A DNA stretch of 64,000 nt from Mucor racemosus (taxonomy: Eukaryota; Mucoromycota; Mucoromycetes; Mucorales; Mucoraceae): contig JAPEHQ010000006.1 of the NCBI GenBank assembly GCA_027405735.1, positions 1,488,001 through 1,552,000 on the forward strand, read 5' to 3'. Under the pieces are notes generated by a model. The model saw only the letters and a program-made list of their open reading frames with translations, was not told the origin of the DNA and searched no databases. Shown here in pieces: positions 46,245 through 58,993 of the stretch; position 1 is the stretch's first letter, and each line of letters starts with the position of its first letter. Both the position numbers and the translations under genes were made by a program.

Positions 46245-48937
46245 GTAAAGTATATTTATAAAGAAACATCCATCAAGACTGTTTATAAACCTTCATCTTT
46301 ATCTGATTGCTACTAGTTTACCGCAGTCGTTTGAAACTCAATTACTGCGGAATGTCCATCATTTTCATGAGAACATCTTGTAACATTATTAAGTGGATTG
46401 TCCTTCATATCTTTTGTTGATGTTTTAAATTAGATTTATAATACAGTATATATATGTTCATACAAATCAAGGTTTGGTTTTATCGTGTAAATGAATTTAC
46501 TATTGAAGGCACGCAGATGCATAAAAGGCTTTTCTTTACAGATACAACTTTATTTTAAGCAAAAGTGTAGGTGTTACAGACCGTCAATAGTTTGATTTCA
46601 TGTGAAACACGTCTTGAACTGCTGGAAATAGGTAAACGTATATTTCAAACAAATTCTGATTATTCACCAACAACGGAGCTGAAATTTTCACTGGCTTAAA
46701 GATTTTGCATTGAGAAGGCCAGTTTTATGTATTTTTTTTAAGGTACAGTTTCATAAAAAAGTACAAAACAAAAATATATTAATGTATACTTGAGATGTTA
46801 TACAAAATTATTGTGTAAGAATTTTCCATTTAGCCTTTGACATGCGTTAGCAATAATTATTGAAAACCCCGACTTTTGTTTTCCCCCGCTTGAGACTTGG
46901 TTCTTTAGTTCTGTATATCTCATCAAAAAAGCAAGATACAGCATTTTGGTTATAATAAAATCTGTATTTTTTGTAATGCTTTATAACATATCTGAGTATC
47001 AAAAGTTTTTCAAATTTTTTGTTTTTTGTTGTTTTTCGACGATTACTACATATCCGAAATCAAAACATACCTATATTTTACACCCATATAATAAAAAACA
47101 TCGATATCTATTCACCAGTTTTTTTCTTTCGAAAAAATATTGATTTTTGGTGGAGAAAAGCAAGTTTTTGCAAAACATCGATTTCAGAGAGATTTTGCCT
47201 TGTATCTGCAGGTCCTTGAAATTCGGATTTCGAAAAAAATCGAACTGAAATTTGATTTTCTCCACGAAAAACGTAGCTATAGTTGCGAGTAATATCTTGA
47301 TCTGTAGATGAATTGTACGTGCATTATTTAAATTTGTTTAATTTTGCAAATGCTAATAAAAAATAAGATATTTCTTCAAAAAACCGCTATTTTTTCAAGC
47401 CGTATTTTCAGCCCAAGTTTTAGTTAAATTTTCACGAAAAGTGTATGGCTCGATAGAGAATCCAAAAAAGTACATAAAATGTCTGATAAACTAGCTCTGG
47501 TTACTATGTATTTTGCTAAGAATTTTGCATAACTAAAATTTTGAGAATTTTTTGCGAGATTTGTCAAAAAAGAATTAAAACCCAGACATATGTAGCTGAC
47601 AATTTCTACGCTTTATATTTTTTAGTGGTCAGTCTTTGAAGTCTGCACGAAGTCAATCTTTTAAATAGATAGTTACTAGAAAATAATATAAAATAATACC
47701 TGAGATACTATAAATCATTTATATACCAAGAAAATGCAATTAGCTTGTGCTTTGGACCAGAATTAAATCTTTAAATATCTGGTTTTGAAATTTTACACCT
47801 TGGTCCTTCTTGAATGGAAGCCTTTTTCTTCTCAGTAGCATTCAATTGCATACTCATATAGCAAATGTATTGTATGATTTTATATCATGTCAGTCTGAAA
47901 ATTGAATTCAAGATATAAATCATGTATGTAGTGATCGTTGATCAATCTCAAAGCATCAAATGAGATCATCATGAAAAAATGTAAAAAAAAAAAAAACACG
48001 TATAACATTGCAAAGCTTTTATTAGGGATATTGAATTAATTGAATGCAAATCATATTATTTTTTAAGTTTTCTTCACTGAAGTGCAATTTTGTAGGCTTT
48101 GTCACATCGACAGATGCTCAAGAGTTAAAAATAAACTTTTTTTCGGGCGCTATTACATATCATTTAATCGTATGAATTCCATTATATTTTATCAAATGCA
48201 TTGTATCAAAAAGATCTAATACACTTTATATAAATCATTTTGCCATATCTCACGTACCTATAAGCTATTGTAAGAAGACACCAATGATTAGCGTGTATTT
48301 ATGTAATGTATCTCAATATTCAATGGACCAGCAAAATATACAAAGAATTAATATATTAATGACAGAATACTTCTTTTTTAATACCAATCGAATAACAGCA
48401 GATTCTCGGTAATCGCCCCCATACATATTTTATTTATTGGCATGTTAAAACTGTACCTTATCAATGAAAAACGCCAACTGAGATTGATATTTAGCTCAAA
48501 CTCTGTACTATAAATGTAAATTAAAAAGTAAGTTAAATCAATGATAAAGCAAATTATCAATTCAAAAACGTAAAGACATATGTACATTACATATTTTACT
48601 TCCAAGTAATGTATAAATACGCTGCTAAATGAAAACAGTAATAAAGTTACTATGTTGGTGAGATATACAATTCATCTTCCCTAATTTGTGTAAAATCAGT
48701 TTATCTTGGTTCTCCTCCTCCTAATCCCCTCCCATTATCAGCTCATACTTGAATCATACTCCTTTATTTTTTATTTCTACGGTCTACAACAAATAGATAA
48801 CATATGATCGCTATATTAAAAAAATATCAATTGCATACTGTTGCATAAAATGAGAAACGATATAAAAGCCATGGTTCCATTATGGATTTTTCTTTTTCTC
48901 ATGTTAAAAAGATTCGTGTATATGTTATAAAAATAAA
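46245..48937. other. Gene-free stretch of 2.7 kb, transporter promoter at its end
   Basis: No gene was recognised. The middle (about 46950-47640) is unusually rich in A/T homopolymer runs and has R2-flavoured words (TTTTCTCCACGAAAAACGTAG, compare the R2 word TTTCTCTACGAAAAATGCAG), so it may be a diverged repeat. The right end carries the transporter's promoter. Confidence 0.4.
48861..48868 (+). promoter_or_regulatory. TATA box of the sugar transporter gene
   Basis: TATAAAAG lies 77 bp before the transporter ATG, in the usual range for a core promoter in this type of genome. No CAGGGTCT motif is found in the 250 bp upstream. Confidence 0.45.
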
Positions 48938-50449
48938 ATGGTTGATTCGCTTGACCTAAAAATGCCAAGTTATATGGTTTATTGTGTTATTATTGCATGC
49001 CTTGGTTCATTCAGTAATGGTTGGGTTATTGGCTCTGCTAATATTCCAGGTGAAGTAACTCATAATTGTGAACATGGTTCTTCTAATATATCCAGTAAAT
49101 CTTTTCCTGATTGTTTACCTATGAGTACATCGCTTTGGGGTTTTGCAGTTGCTTCATTTTGTATTGGTGGTCTTTTCGGTGGTCTCTTTGGTGGCACTAT
49201 TCAAACTAGATATGGGCGTAAAAAAACCATCATTTTCAATAATATTGGCTGGATCGTTGGTGGTATTCTAATTGCTGTTTCAGTATCTCCTGCTATGTTC
49301 ATCATTGGTCGTATCTTTTGTGGTCTCTCTTGTGGCCTTGGTTCTTTAGCTACACCTACTTATGTTGGTGAAATCTCAACCATAAAAGCTAGAGGTACAA
49401 TGGGTACCGGAAATCAGTTCTTTGTTGTCATTGGTATCTTGCTGGCTTCTGTTATTGGTTTGCCCTTGGCTAAAGTACCGTTATGGCGTATCAATTATGT
49501 GATTGTAGCATTGCCTGCAATTCTCCAATTCTTTTTAATGGCTGGTTGTGTTGAATCTCCTCGTTACTTGATATCATTAAATCGTATTGAAGAAGCTCGT
49601 GAAAGTCTAACAAGATTACGTCCAAATTCAAGTATTGAGCGTGAATTTTATGATATGGTGAAGGGTCAATTAGGTGTTTCAGCAGCGAACTCTCTTTCTG
49701 GTAGTGATATAACAAATTTCAATATTCCAGCTTTTGATAAAAATAGCTTTGATCCCGATATGTTGGAAGATACACTTAGTCAAGACAGCGATAATGAAGG
49801 TCAAAGAGAAACAATGAATATGATACAAATCTTTCGTGATCCTTTGATTAGAAGAATTGCAATTACTGTTCTCACTTTACATGTAATACAGCAACTGATC
49901 GGTATGAATGCAGTTATGTACTACTCAGCAACCATTTTTAATTTGGCATTCAATGAGAATATGTCCAAATATATGGCCATTGTAACTACAGTTATTAATT
50001 TTATATCAACGGTCATCTCATTATTCTTGATTGATCGTATGGGTCGTCGTGCTTTGCTGTTGGTTGCAGAAATTGGTGCTAGCATATTTTCTATTCTTTT
50101 GGTTATTGGTTACGTGTATAATATAGGTACACTTTTGGTGGTTTCTGTATTTGGTTATGTACTTTCATTTGCTATTGGTGTTGGACCAATTCCCTGGATG
50201 ATGACTTCTGAACTAACGCCTCTTTACGCATCATCTGCTGTAGGTGCAATTGCAACTGCTATGAATTGGGCAATGAACTTCTTGATTGCTCAATTGTTTC
50301 CAATTATTTTTGCTGGAATTCAAGGTTATTCATTTGCAATTTTCGCTGGTATTGCTGCTCTCTCTACTGTATATACTTGGTTCAAAGTACCTGAAACAAA
50401 AGGTTGCTCACTTGAGCAAATTGTAGAAAATTTTAAAAATTCTTCATAA
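48938..50449 (+). CDS. MFS sugar transporter (GLUT-like)
   Basis: This is a single-exon protein of 503 aa with about 12 membrane segments, belonging to the sugar-porter family of the major facilitator superfamily. Diagnostic motifs are RYGRKK after segment 2, GRIFCGLSCGLGSLATPTYV in segment 4, the PESPRYL-type sequence VESPRYLI, IQQLIGMNAVMYYS in segment 7, DRMGRRALL after segment 8, and PETKG at the C-terminus. A glycosylatable extracellular loop (HGSSNISSKSFPD) follows segment 1. The large cytosolic loop is extended and acidic (DNSDFDPD-like region, LEDTLSQDSDNEG). It looks more like animal GLUT/vacuolar hexose carriers than like yeast Hxt. The substrate is unknown; proximity to the deaminase/kinase pair makes an amino-sugar or glucose possible. 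Confidence 0.9.
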   Translation: MVDSLDLKMPSYMVYCVIIACLGSFSNGWVIGSANIPGEVTHNCEHGSSNISSKSFPDCLPMSTSLWGFAVASFCIGGLFGGLFGGTIQTRYGRKKTIIFNNIGWIVGGILIAVSVSPAMFIIGRIFCGLSCGLGSLATPTYVGEISTIKARGTMGTGNQFFVVIGILLASVIGLPLAKVPLWRINYVIVALPAILQFFLMAGCVESPRYLISLNRIEEARESLTRLRPNSSIEREFYDMVKGQLGVSAANSLSGSDITNFNIPAFDKNSFDPDMLEDTLSQDSDNEGQRETMNMIQIFRDPLIRRIAITVLTLHVIQQLIGMNAVMYYSATIFNLAFNENMSKYMAIVTTVINFISTVISLFLIDRMGRRALLLVAEIGASIFSILLVIGYVYNIGTLLVVSVFGYVLSFAIGVGPIPWMMTSELTPLYASSAVGAIATAMNWAMNFLIAQLFPIIFAGIQGYSFAIFAGIAALSTVYTWFKVPETKGCSLEQIVENFKNSS

Positions 50450-50776
50450 ATCATACGTTTTTTCTCTCTCTCTCTCGATTTTAGATGTAAAATAAAGTAA
50501 TTTTTAAAAATAGTTTTTAATGAATTTTTTTGACAGAGAAGCTGTTTTTTTAATTGTTTTGCGATTTTGCTACATAAGAATAAAAAGGAAAAGAAATATA
50601 ATACATCATAAATAAGAGGAAAAAAGAATGAAGTCAGGAGGGAGAGGAAGTAAAGCGTATATAGTGTAAATGTGTGTGTTGTGAGTGTGTGAGTTGTTTT
50701 TTAAGGGCCAGCCTTGGAGTTTAGATAGGTTAAATGGAAAATAAGACAGTGTAAGAATGACAAATAATATAAGCTT
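50450..50776. other. Convergent 3' regions
   Basis: This is the gap between the transporter stop and the stop of the zinc-finger gene on the other strand. It contains a CT-microsatellite (50465-50476) and GT-rich runs. No gene is seen. Confidence 0.5.
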
Positions 50777-51292
50777 CTAGTGATCACCAGAAAGTGGAGA
50801 TGATCCCATATAATTTTGAATAATATTATTATTGACAATAACATAATCATTACTTGCGTTTACAGCTGTGGTTGGGGTAGTAGCTGTGGTAGTAGGAAAA
50901 TTGAAATTGACAGGGGTAGTTGAATTAAATGATGTATTAGTTGGTGTAGGTGTTGTATTTAATGATGGTGGTTGTTGAGGTGATTGATAATATGACATGT
51001 TTGTATCAAAAGGCATTGATGTCAATTGCTGTTGTTGTTGTTGCAATAACTGTGTTTGCATAGGATCAAAATTATTATTAGTTGTCATGACAACCTGTTC
51101 GTAAGAAGGTGGCGGAGGTGGGGGAGGAGATTGCTCTGTAATTTCATGAATCTTTTCATGTTTCTTCAATGATCTCGAATGATAATAGGCTTTTCCACAT
51201 CCTTGGAAGCCACAAACAAATGGTCTAACATTTGAATGTGTTTTGATATGAGTTGTTAAAGAATCCGGTCTAGAGAATTTCTTTTCGCAATC

Positions 51293-51325
<33 letters not shown>

Positions 51326-52298
51326 ATATTACTAAATGTGTATATAAAGAGATATAAATAAACTATTACCTGGTTTAGGGCAAGCAAATGGTCTTTCACC
51401 TGTATGAGTACGAAGATGATTATACATTTTATGTCTTTTCGTAAATGGTTTATCAATTCTAGCACAGTTTTCCCATTCGCATCGATAAGTTGCCTATTTA
51501 GAAAAATTACCAAAATTAATATCATCTAGAAGATGAAACAGTTGTATAATTGTACCTTGCCACCTCCCACGTGGATTTCAGTAATATGAGTTATTAATTT
51601 TTGTAAAGCATCGAAAGTTTGTCCACAATTTGTCCATAAACATGTACGAGGTTGTTCTGTAATTTCGGGAGTTGTCATAGCCATTGCGCTAGAAATTGAA
51701 GAAGCTGCAGTAGTGGCAGCAGAAGTACCAATTGCATCATCCTCTTCATCTTCAGCTAATAATAAACTTTCCTCTTCGGTATTATCATCACAAGAATGAA
51801 GTGAATTGCTATCCTCAATCGAATCGTCTATTATATTAATAGCATGTTTTTCCTTTTCAAGTACTACTAATCTTGCAATTAATTGTTCCCTTGACATGTC
51901 CTCAAATTGCTTTACATTTATTTTTGTTAGCTGTTGTTGTTGCTGTGGCAACTGTGATTGCTGCGATAATTGGAGCTGCTGTGGCTGCTGTGGTGATGTT
52001 ACCATGGTATTTCCAGATGTTTCTTCAATGGGCTTATTACTATCATACATGAAAATGAAAGATTGTTGTTGTTGTGGTTGTGGTTGTGATTGCGGTTGTG
52101 GTTGTTGTTGTGGTTGTGGTTGTGGTTGTGGTTGTGGCTGTGGCTGTGATTGTGGTTGTGGTTGTGGTTGTGATTGTGATTGTGGTTGTTGCTGATGCTG
52201 TTGTTGCTGATGCTGCTGATGCTGCTGATGCTGTTGTTGCTGATGCTGCTGCTGCTGCTGCTGATGATGATGATTTTGTTGTTGTTGTTGTTGTTGTT

Positions 52299-52329
<31 letters not shown>

Positions 52330-52905
52330 TTGTTGTTGGTGGTGATGATGTTGTTGCTGCATTTGCTGCTGTTGTTGTGGAGTAGATGGGTGCTCTTGAT
52401 AATCCAGTTCAACATTAGAAGCGTTATTTAAATTCAAATGATGGTGATTATTTAGTAATATTTGTTGTTGTTGATTATGCATTATATTGGCCATCATTTG
52501 TTGCTGATGGTGCATGTGATGATGGTCGACTGGAATTACATTATCATTGCTATCAGCAGCAGTAAATTCAGTAGGCAAAATTTCATTTAAAATTTGTTGC
52601 TGATGATCGTTATTAAACTGAGGCATAATTCTTAAAGAGTTATTCTCAAACAGACCATTTGGAGATGGACTTGGTACAGCCATCATTAATTGCTGTTGGT
52701 TAAACTGTTGCTGGTGCAAGTTTTGTTGTTCAGGGACGGAACAAGGTGGAGAAGGCATTGATTGATTTACATTTATTTCTGGATTAAACGACATAACATC
52801 TTCTTTTATATCAAAAGGTGGAGTAAATGTTGTTTCTTGCTGAAATAGTGTTGGTGTATTATTAGATGAAGTTGCTGGATTTAATCCAAATTGTTGTAAT
52901 ACCAT
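50777..52905 (-). CDS. Gln-rich C2H2 zinc-finger regulator (GLI/ZIC-like)
   Basis: The model is complement(join(50777..51291, 51370..51493, 51556..52905)), 662 aa. The first 340 residues are Gln/His/Pro rich, with long CAG/CAA and CAN-repeat tracts (about 52060-52380). A short coiled stretch and an acidic stretch follow. The zinc-finger block then reads [40 protein letters not shown]...[27 protein letters not shown] and [20 protein letters not shown]. The widely spaced first two fingers with W residues are the GLI/ZIC-type arrangement, also seen in fungal Rim101/PacC-like factors. The C-terminus is Pro/Thr/Asn-rich. It is probably a nuclear DNA-binding transcription factor; its targets are unknown. 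The second intron ends in a long A-run instead of a pyrimidine tract. The ATG is at 52905. Confidence 0.85.
52060..52385. repeat. Trinucleotide/hexanucleotide repeats in the zinc-finger gene
   Basis: On the coding strand these are CAA/CAG runs and CAN-CAA dipeptide units encoding Gln-Pro, Gln-His and Gln-Ser tracts. The repetition leaves all frames open, giving spurious long open frames on both strands (poly-Val, poly-Leu, poly-Ser/Asn). These should not be annotated as genes. Confidence 0.85.
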
Positions 52906-54349
52906 CACGTTTATTTCTAGTTTTCTTTTTTTTTTCCTGCTGTTTTTCCTTTTCTAACAATGCTAATGTACAAAAAAAAAAAAATGCTTCTTTTTTCTTC
53001 TATCGATACACTAAGAAAGAAAGATACACGAAAATAGAATCTACGAGAAAAAAAAGAAGAAAAGAAGACTTTTTTGTTGCTCCCTTTCCATCAACATTGA
53101 ATGAGTGCATCCATTTACAAACAACCAATCATACATGCACTATCCCCGAGTCACATCAACTTGTCCGCCTCTAATGGGATGACGCGCATTTGAATGTAAT
53201 TATGTGTTGATATTTATGTTAAAATGCACCCTCCAATGGAACGATATGTTTTTGCCTCATAAACTGTAATTGCTCCGTCAATCAGTAATAAAAAAATAAT
53301 AATAATTTCAATAAAAATATCGTGCTAAAAAGCAAAAAAAGTATTTGGGAATAAACCTTGTTTCAATTGTTTAGAGTTTTGAAGTTTAAATTTCACTGAT
53401 GTACAGTGAGAGAATAGCATGCAGCTTCGAAAAAATCCTTCCCTGTAGCTTCAGTTCAGAGACATGCTGCTAATTTAGCTTTGCATATACACATTTGAAT
53501 ATTCCAACAAGAAGAACTCGAGAAAAAAAGACCGAGAAATAAGACTAAAATAACTGCACTAAATCTTGATGACCGATACATGTGTCAAACCACAAACAAA
53601 ACTCTAATGTCAACAATTGTGGCAGGTCAAGTTAATGTCACAAAATCATTAAACAACTGGCTTTCTATGAGGAAACAATGACTTTTGGTAAGAGTATTCT
53701 TTGAAGGAAGAAACATCCTTTTATAGTCTGTAATTTTCGTATCTAGAATTTTATAAAAAAAAGGGCCAGAATTTTCTCGCAATTTAAGCCTAACCACAAG
53801 AATACAATCAAAACGCCTAAAATATACCTTCATTACAGCTTTACCCTCTTAAACGGATAGCAAAAAAGTTGAAACTCATTTCGATAACCTCAAAAATTAA
53901 TTACAGATTGTTTTGCATTTGAGATGTAAGTCCAGAACAATCAACAACAAAAGATAATAATGCATGGTGTCAGGAGAAACGTGTAATTGAACACTGTATA
54001 TTTCGCTAAAAACACATAATTTGATGTTCTCAAAATGTATCAGATTATTATTTAACTAAAATAAATTGTTGCTGTTTCAGATACTAAAAGTCGCTTTTAT
54101 CCTTTGATGCATATAAAACGTTAATATCACCAGAGATTTTATGTGCAGGGTTTCATTCCAGAAATGCATCAATCTATAAGCGAGGATTCACCAGGCTATG
54201 TACGGGAAACAAAATGCATGGAACGCGCATACAAATAAATGGCACCTTTCCTTGACATATGTATTACTACGCTATGTACGGCAGGCATAGTATTATGCAT
54301 TTTATATTTCATATATACCAAATTCTTCAACCTAATTTTAAAAGTTTTC
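52906..54349. other. Zinc-finger gene promoter and gene-free stretch
   Basis: A purine/pyrimidine-rich 5' region of the zinc-finger gene is followed by AT-rich DNA. No convincing gene or repeat was recognised. Confidence 0.45.
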
Positions 54350-55640
54350 AATTTTCAAGGTAGGAGTGTATCTTCTTTTTTATAGCTAACCTCATTCTAT
54401 ACACTTTTTGGAATATACCTTAGACACATTTAACTTCTAGATACATATAAACTGATGGTATTATACTATCAGTTCTATTTGAATTTACCTTAATATTCCG
54501 TTCCGTGAAAGATTTAAAAACGCGTAAAACTCACTGCTTTTTCCTTGAAAACTGGGTCTCACTTTTCATCCCTGCTCTACTTTTTGTTTTCACTAAATAA
54601 CACCAAGAAAAAAATACATGCCAATATACCTGAGATGCTCACCTTTAATTCAAAAACAAGTATCCGGAAATATTCTACTTTTTACAGTTGGTATTAATTT
54701 TTCAGTGCTAAGGTTTCTGATTTTTTACGCGTATTTCACTGCTAATGGATTGAAAACTTTGAGGCTTCATATCTCCAGAAAAAATTAAGCTATACTAACA
54801 CTTTCTAATAATGAAACTTACTTGTTTTAAAGTGCTCTATAACATATTTTAATATAAAAAAATTCTGAGCACCTTTATTTTTTTTCATTTTTTTTGACAT
54901 TTATATAGTAGGTTTCAAAATATTGGCTAAATTGAGCAACATTTTTTTTGCATGCATGTCATTAAGCTCATTAAGCTCTCTCGGATCCAATTTAGAGTTT
55001 TTTAAAATATTGATTTTTTGTGGAGATATCCTCAAAAATGTGTACAAAAAGGTACCTCCATTTCTAGCGTCCATTTTTCCCTTATATACCCTCATCCCAA
55101 ATTCTGAATCTGAAAAAAAAATTGACAAAAATCTTGTTTTCTCTACGAAAAATGCAGCTAGAAGATTCCACAATAGCTCGATCAATAGATACTATTTTTG
55201 AGCATCATTTGAATAACTTTTATTGTAAATATGCTTATAAAAAGTGATGTGTATCTTCAAAAAACCTCCAAAATTTCAATTGCATTTTACGCAAAATTTA
55301 ATGTAAAATGTTTGTTTGCATTTTATTTAGATGGATGCAGAATTCAAAACTGTACAAAAGCTATTTAGTACACTAGGTCGACTTACTTTGCAGTTCATGA
55401 TCAATTAAACGATCTTGTTTTTTTCATCATTTTTCGTCCATTTTTTAAAATAAATTTTGAAACCCAGTTATCATAAGCTGTAAGCTGTGATATCGACTAT
55501 TATTTTGATTATCTCGATGAAAAATCAATATTTTTGGTTGAAACAAAAAATACAGAGTAGCAATCAATTAGATCTATATTGTGAATACAGAAATTAAGCC
55601 CTGGATAATGAGTTTTAAGCTTTACAAAATAATAAACTAA
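54350..55640 (+). repeat. R2 repeat, copy 3
   Basis: It is colinear with copy 4 at 57310-58540 and with the copies at 8655 and 29745 (inverted). The core at about 54820-55190 is almost identical to 57765-58115 by eye. The minus-strand frame FLRISPQKINILKNSKLD is intact in both copies but short. It carries the empty site for the MITE-like insertion of copy 1 (near 55567-55585). Confidence 0.75.
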
Positions 55641-57309
55641 TATTTACAACTGCAGAACACAAAGAAAAAAAACCCCATCCTTGTGAATACTGATCCAATC
55701 AATCTCCAATTATACATGATGGTAGATTTGCATATATCTTGCATAAAAATTTATATTTCTACTCTCACAGATCACTGTGAATTGAGGAAACCATCCGCAA
55801 AACATGATATTTCTGTCCAATAAAACCACGTGTTGTGTCGTATATTTTCAGGTTTGATAAATAATACGTACAAAAAGAATACAATTAAACGAGAATGAGT
55901 AATGAATCAGTTCTTCAACTGTATAATAAAAACAAGATATTGTTTATTTAGATATAAAAGCGTAATGATCTGTAATTTTTGGACTAACAACAAAGGTGGA
56001 TAATATGATGCTTATAGATATTATTCTTGCTATTATTATAAATTGGTGATCACTGGATTGATGAAGGTTGGTGTTCTTATTTGTAAATTAGATATTTATT
56101 AGTGAATAAATAAAAGTAAAGGGAGTGTAACAAGACAGATAAATCTACAAGGGATCATGTAATGATTTCCTTGTAGTATTTATATAAGGAATGAGACAAG
56201 GTTTTGCATGAATGAAACTGAAATGTTTGACTCATTACAAAAAGTGTGGTCTTTTATATTGATTTGACATTGAGATCCTGAGATTTAATTTAAGGCACTA
56301 GTGAACCATTAGATATGTTTAACAGTAATCTATGGATGGAAATGATGAAGAAGCTTAAACAATCATACTCTATAATATTTATGTAATTATTTCTCTTACT
56401 AATTAATCAATAAAAAAAATTACAATTTATTTTGTTCGCTCTGCAGTGGAATTACATACTAAAAACGTTTGATAAAAATAAAACAACCTAAATTCCAAGT
56501 GTCGCTCATAAGATATGATGCCACTTGAAATGTGAACAACAATAATAAACAAACGCTTCAATTGAACACAATAACAAACGCATGCTAAAAATATGAAATA
56601 CCCTTTTTGAACCATAATACATGTCGTGTAGATGATAGTACCCTTGATCACGGCGCAATCAATTACACAAATGACATATATATCAAAACAGGATTCTATC
56701 CAAATCAATAATAATAATAAACAAAGATACCAATTTAGTCAACTACTTATCTATATTGATAGTGCACTATCAATATAAATAAGGTTCAAGCATATAAAAA
56801 CTACCCCTTAAAAATCAAGGTTACATAAAATAGATATAACAGAAATAAACAAAACAACCATTTCCCAAAAGGTCGATATTGTCACACTTGACATACAATC
56901 CCTTATGGTCAATGCTCTACACAATTTACCCCTTAAAATATCAAATCAATAACAATGTACTGAAAACTGGAAGATTACTAAATATACATCCATTCAAGTC
57001 TGATGGTATCCAAGTTCTCCAAATCACTATAAATACCCTCATACTTTTCAATTATTTTAACTGTTGAGAAATTTTTTGTAATAAAAACTTTAGCTGATTA
57101 TAGTTGTATTTCTACTGCTTTTATTTTTTATATTTTTTTATTTTAGTAAATAACTTCGTCATTTACTGCACACTCTGTCCTTCACTACCTATTTTGATAT
57201 GCTGTAGTACACGAAAAAAAACTACACTCGATACGTTAAAATGAACTCTAATATTAAATTTGAATTTTCAAAAAAAAAAAAAAAAATGATAATAGTTTCA
57301 ATCTTCAAA
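55641..57309. other. Gene-free stretch between R2 copies
   Basis: There are 1.7 kb with only short open frames. No family, RNA or clear repeat was recognised. It is AT-rich throughout. Confidence 0.45.
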
Positions 57310-58690
57310 ATCATCAGTGTGTGCCTTCTTTCTATACTTTAACTAACCTCATAATGAACATTTCTTAATATATACCCTAGACATTACTAAATAGAAATAA
57401 ATTGATCGCATCATTTCTCATGTTCCATAATTCATTTTATATCTCATGAAAGACTCAAAAACGCGTAAAATACACTGCTTCTTTCTTAAAAACTGGGTCT
57501 CACTTTTCATCCCTGCTCTACTTTTTTTCCCACTAAATAACATCAAGAGAAAATTATATGCCAATGTACCTGAGATGTTCAGCTTTAATTCAAAAACAAG
57601 TATCCGGAAATATCCTATCTTTTGCAGTTGGTATTAATTTTTCAGTGTTAATGTTTCAGATTTTTACGCGTATTTTACTGCTAAAGGATTGAAAACTTTG
57701 AGGCTTCATATCTCCAGGAAAAATTAAGCTATACTAGCACTTTCTAATAATGAAACTTACTTGTTTTAAAGTGCTCTATAACATATTTTAATATAAAAAA
57801 ATTCTGAGCACCTTTATTTTTTTTCATTTTTTTTGACATTTATATAGTAGGTTTCAAAATATTGGCTAAATTGAGCAACATTTTTTTTGCATGCATGTCA
57901 TTAAGCTCATTAAGCTCTCTCGGATCCAATTTAGAGTTTTTTAAAATATTGATTTTTTGTGGAGATATCCTCAAAAATGTGTACAAAAAGGTACCTCCAT
58001 TTCTAGCGTCCATTTTTCCCTTATATACCCTCATCCCAAATTCTGAATCTGAAAAAAAAATTGACAAAAATCTTGTTTTCTCTACGAAAAATGCAGCTAG
58101 AAGATTTCACAATAGCTTGATCGATAGATAATGTTTTTGCGCATTCTCTCAATTAATTATATTTTAAATATGCTTATAAAAAGTGATGTATATCGTCAAA
58201 AAACCTTCAAAATTTAAATTGCATTTTACGCAAAATTTAATATGGAACATCTGTTCAAAATTAGTATAAATAGATGAAGAAGTCAAAGATGTACAAAAAA
58301 CATTTAATACGCTAGTCTAACGTACTTTGCAGTCCATGAGTTATTAAACAAACTAGTTTTTTAATCATTTTTGGATCAGTTTGGACAAATCGATTGTGAA
58401 ACTCAGTTGAAATAGGCCGTAAGCTATACTGTGAACTATGATTTCGATTTTCTCCATGAAATATCAATATTTTTCGCTGAAACAAAAAAATAATGATTAT
58501 ATTTCAATTAGATCTATCTTCTAAACGTAGAAAATAATACCTCGTAAATGAAATTTAAATTTTGCAACTGACTTTAGATCAATTTTAGGACATATATCAA
58601 TAACCATGCATATATATATATCTATAAAAGAAACCTGTAATTCAAAATTGAATTTGGACACTGCATTAAATACACATTGATTAACCCTAA
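57310..58690 (+). repeat. R2 repeat, copy 4, with an R3 remnant
   Basis: This is the same family as copy 3. The R2 part runs to about 58540 and is followed near 58620-58690 by an inverted, weak R3-like remnant (AATTCAAAATTGAATTTGGA, TGCATTAAATAC). This R2-then-R3 order matches the inverted arrangement at 29310-30990, which suggests R2 and R3 are parts of one element. Confidence 0.7.
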
Positions 58691-58993
58691 TTTATTTTTT
58701 ATTGTAATTTTATCAGAGAACATTTAATTTTGATTTTTTTTTTTCTAAATACACACGCATATAATTTTTTAAGAATGTAATTGGGATTGAGTAAGAGGCA
58801 ACCATATAATCCTAATAAAAGGTACTGATATCATATAAGTTTTAGAGCAGAAAAACTCATATTACAACAATGAGCTCCCGTTTAAATATGTAGCTACTAC
58901 AACCTACAAAAACATTAAGTGGCTACAGAATGTTTACTGTGTTATGTATGTATATATATTGTGTAATAGATTTTTATTAAGAAAAGATTTAAT
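58691..58993. other. Gene-free stretch at the MCD4 3' end
   Basis: This is AT-rich DNA, presumably including the MCD4 3'UTR. No feature was recognised. Confidence 0.45.

Noticed and set aside
52074..52431. Long open frames on both strands across the Gln-rich region (poly-Val, poly-Leu, poly-Ser/Asn)
   Set aside because: They are shadows of the CAN-repeat tract of the zinc-finger gene; repetition removes stops in every frame.
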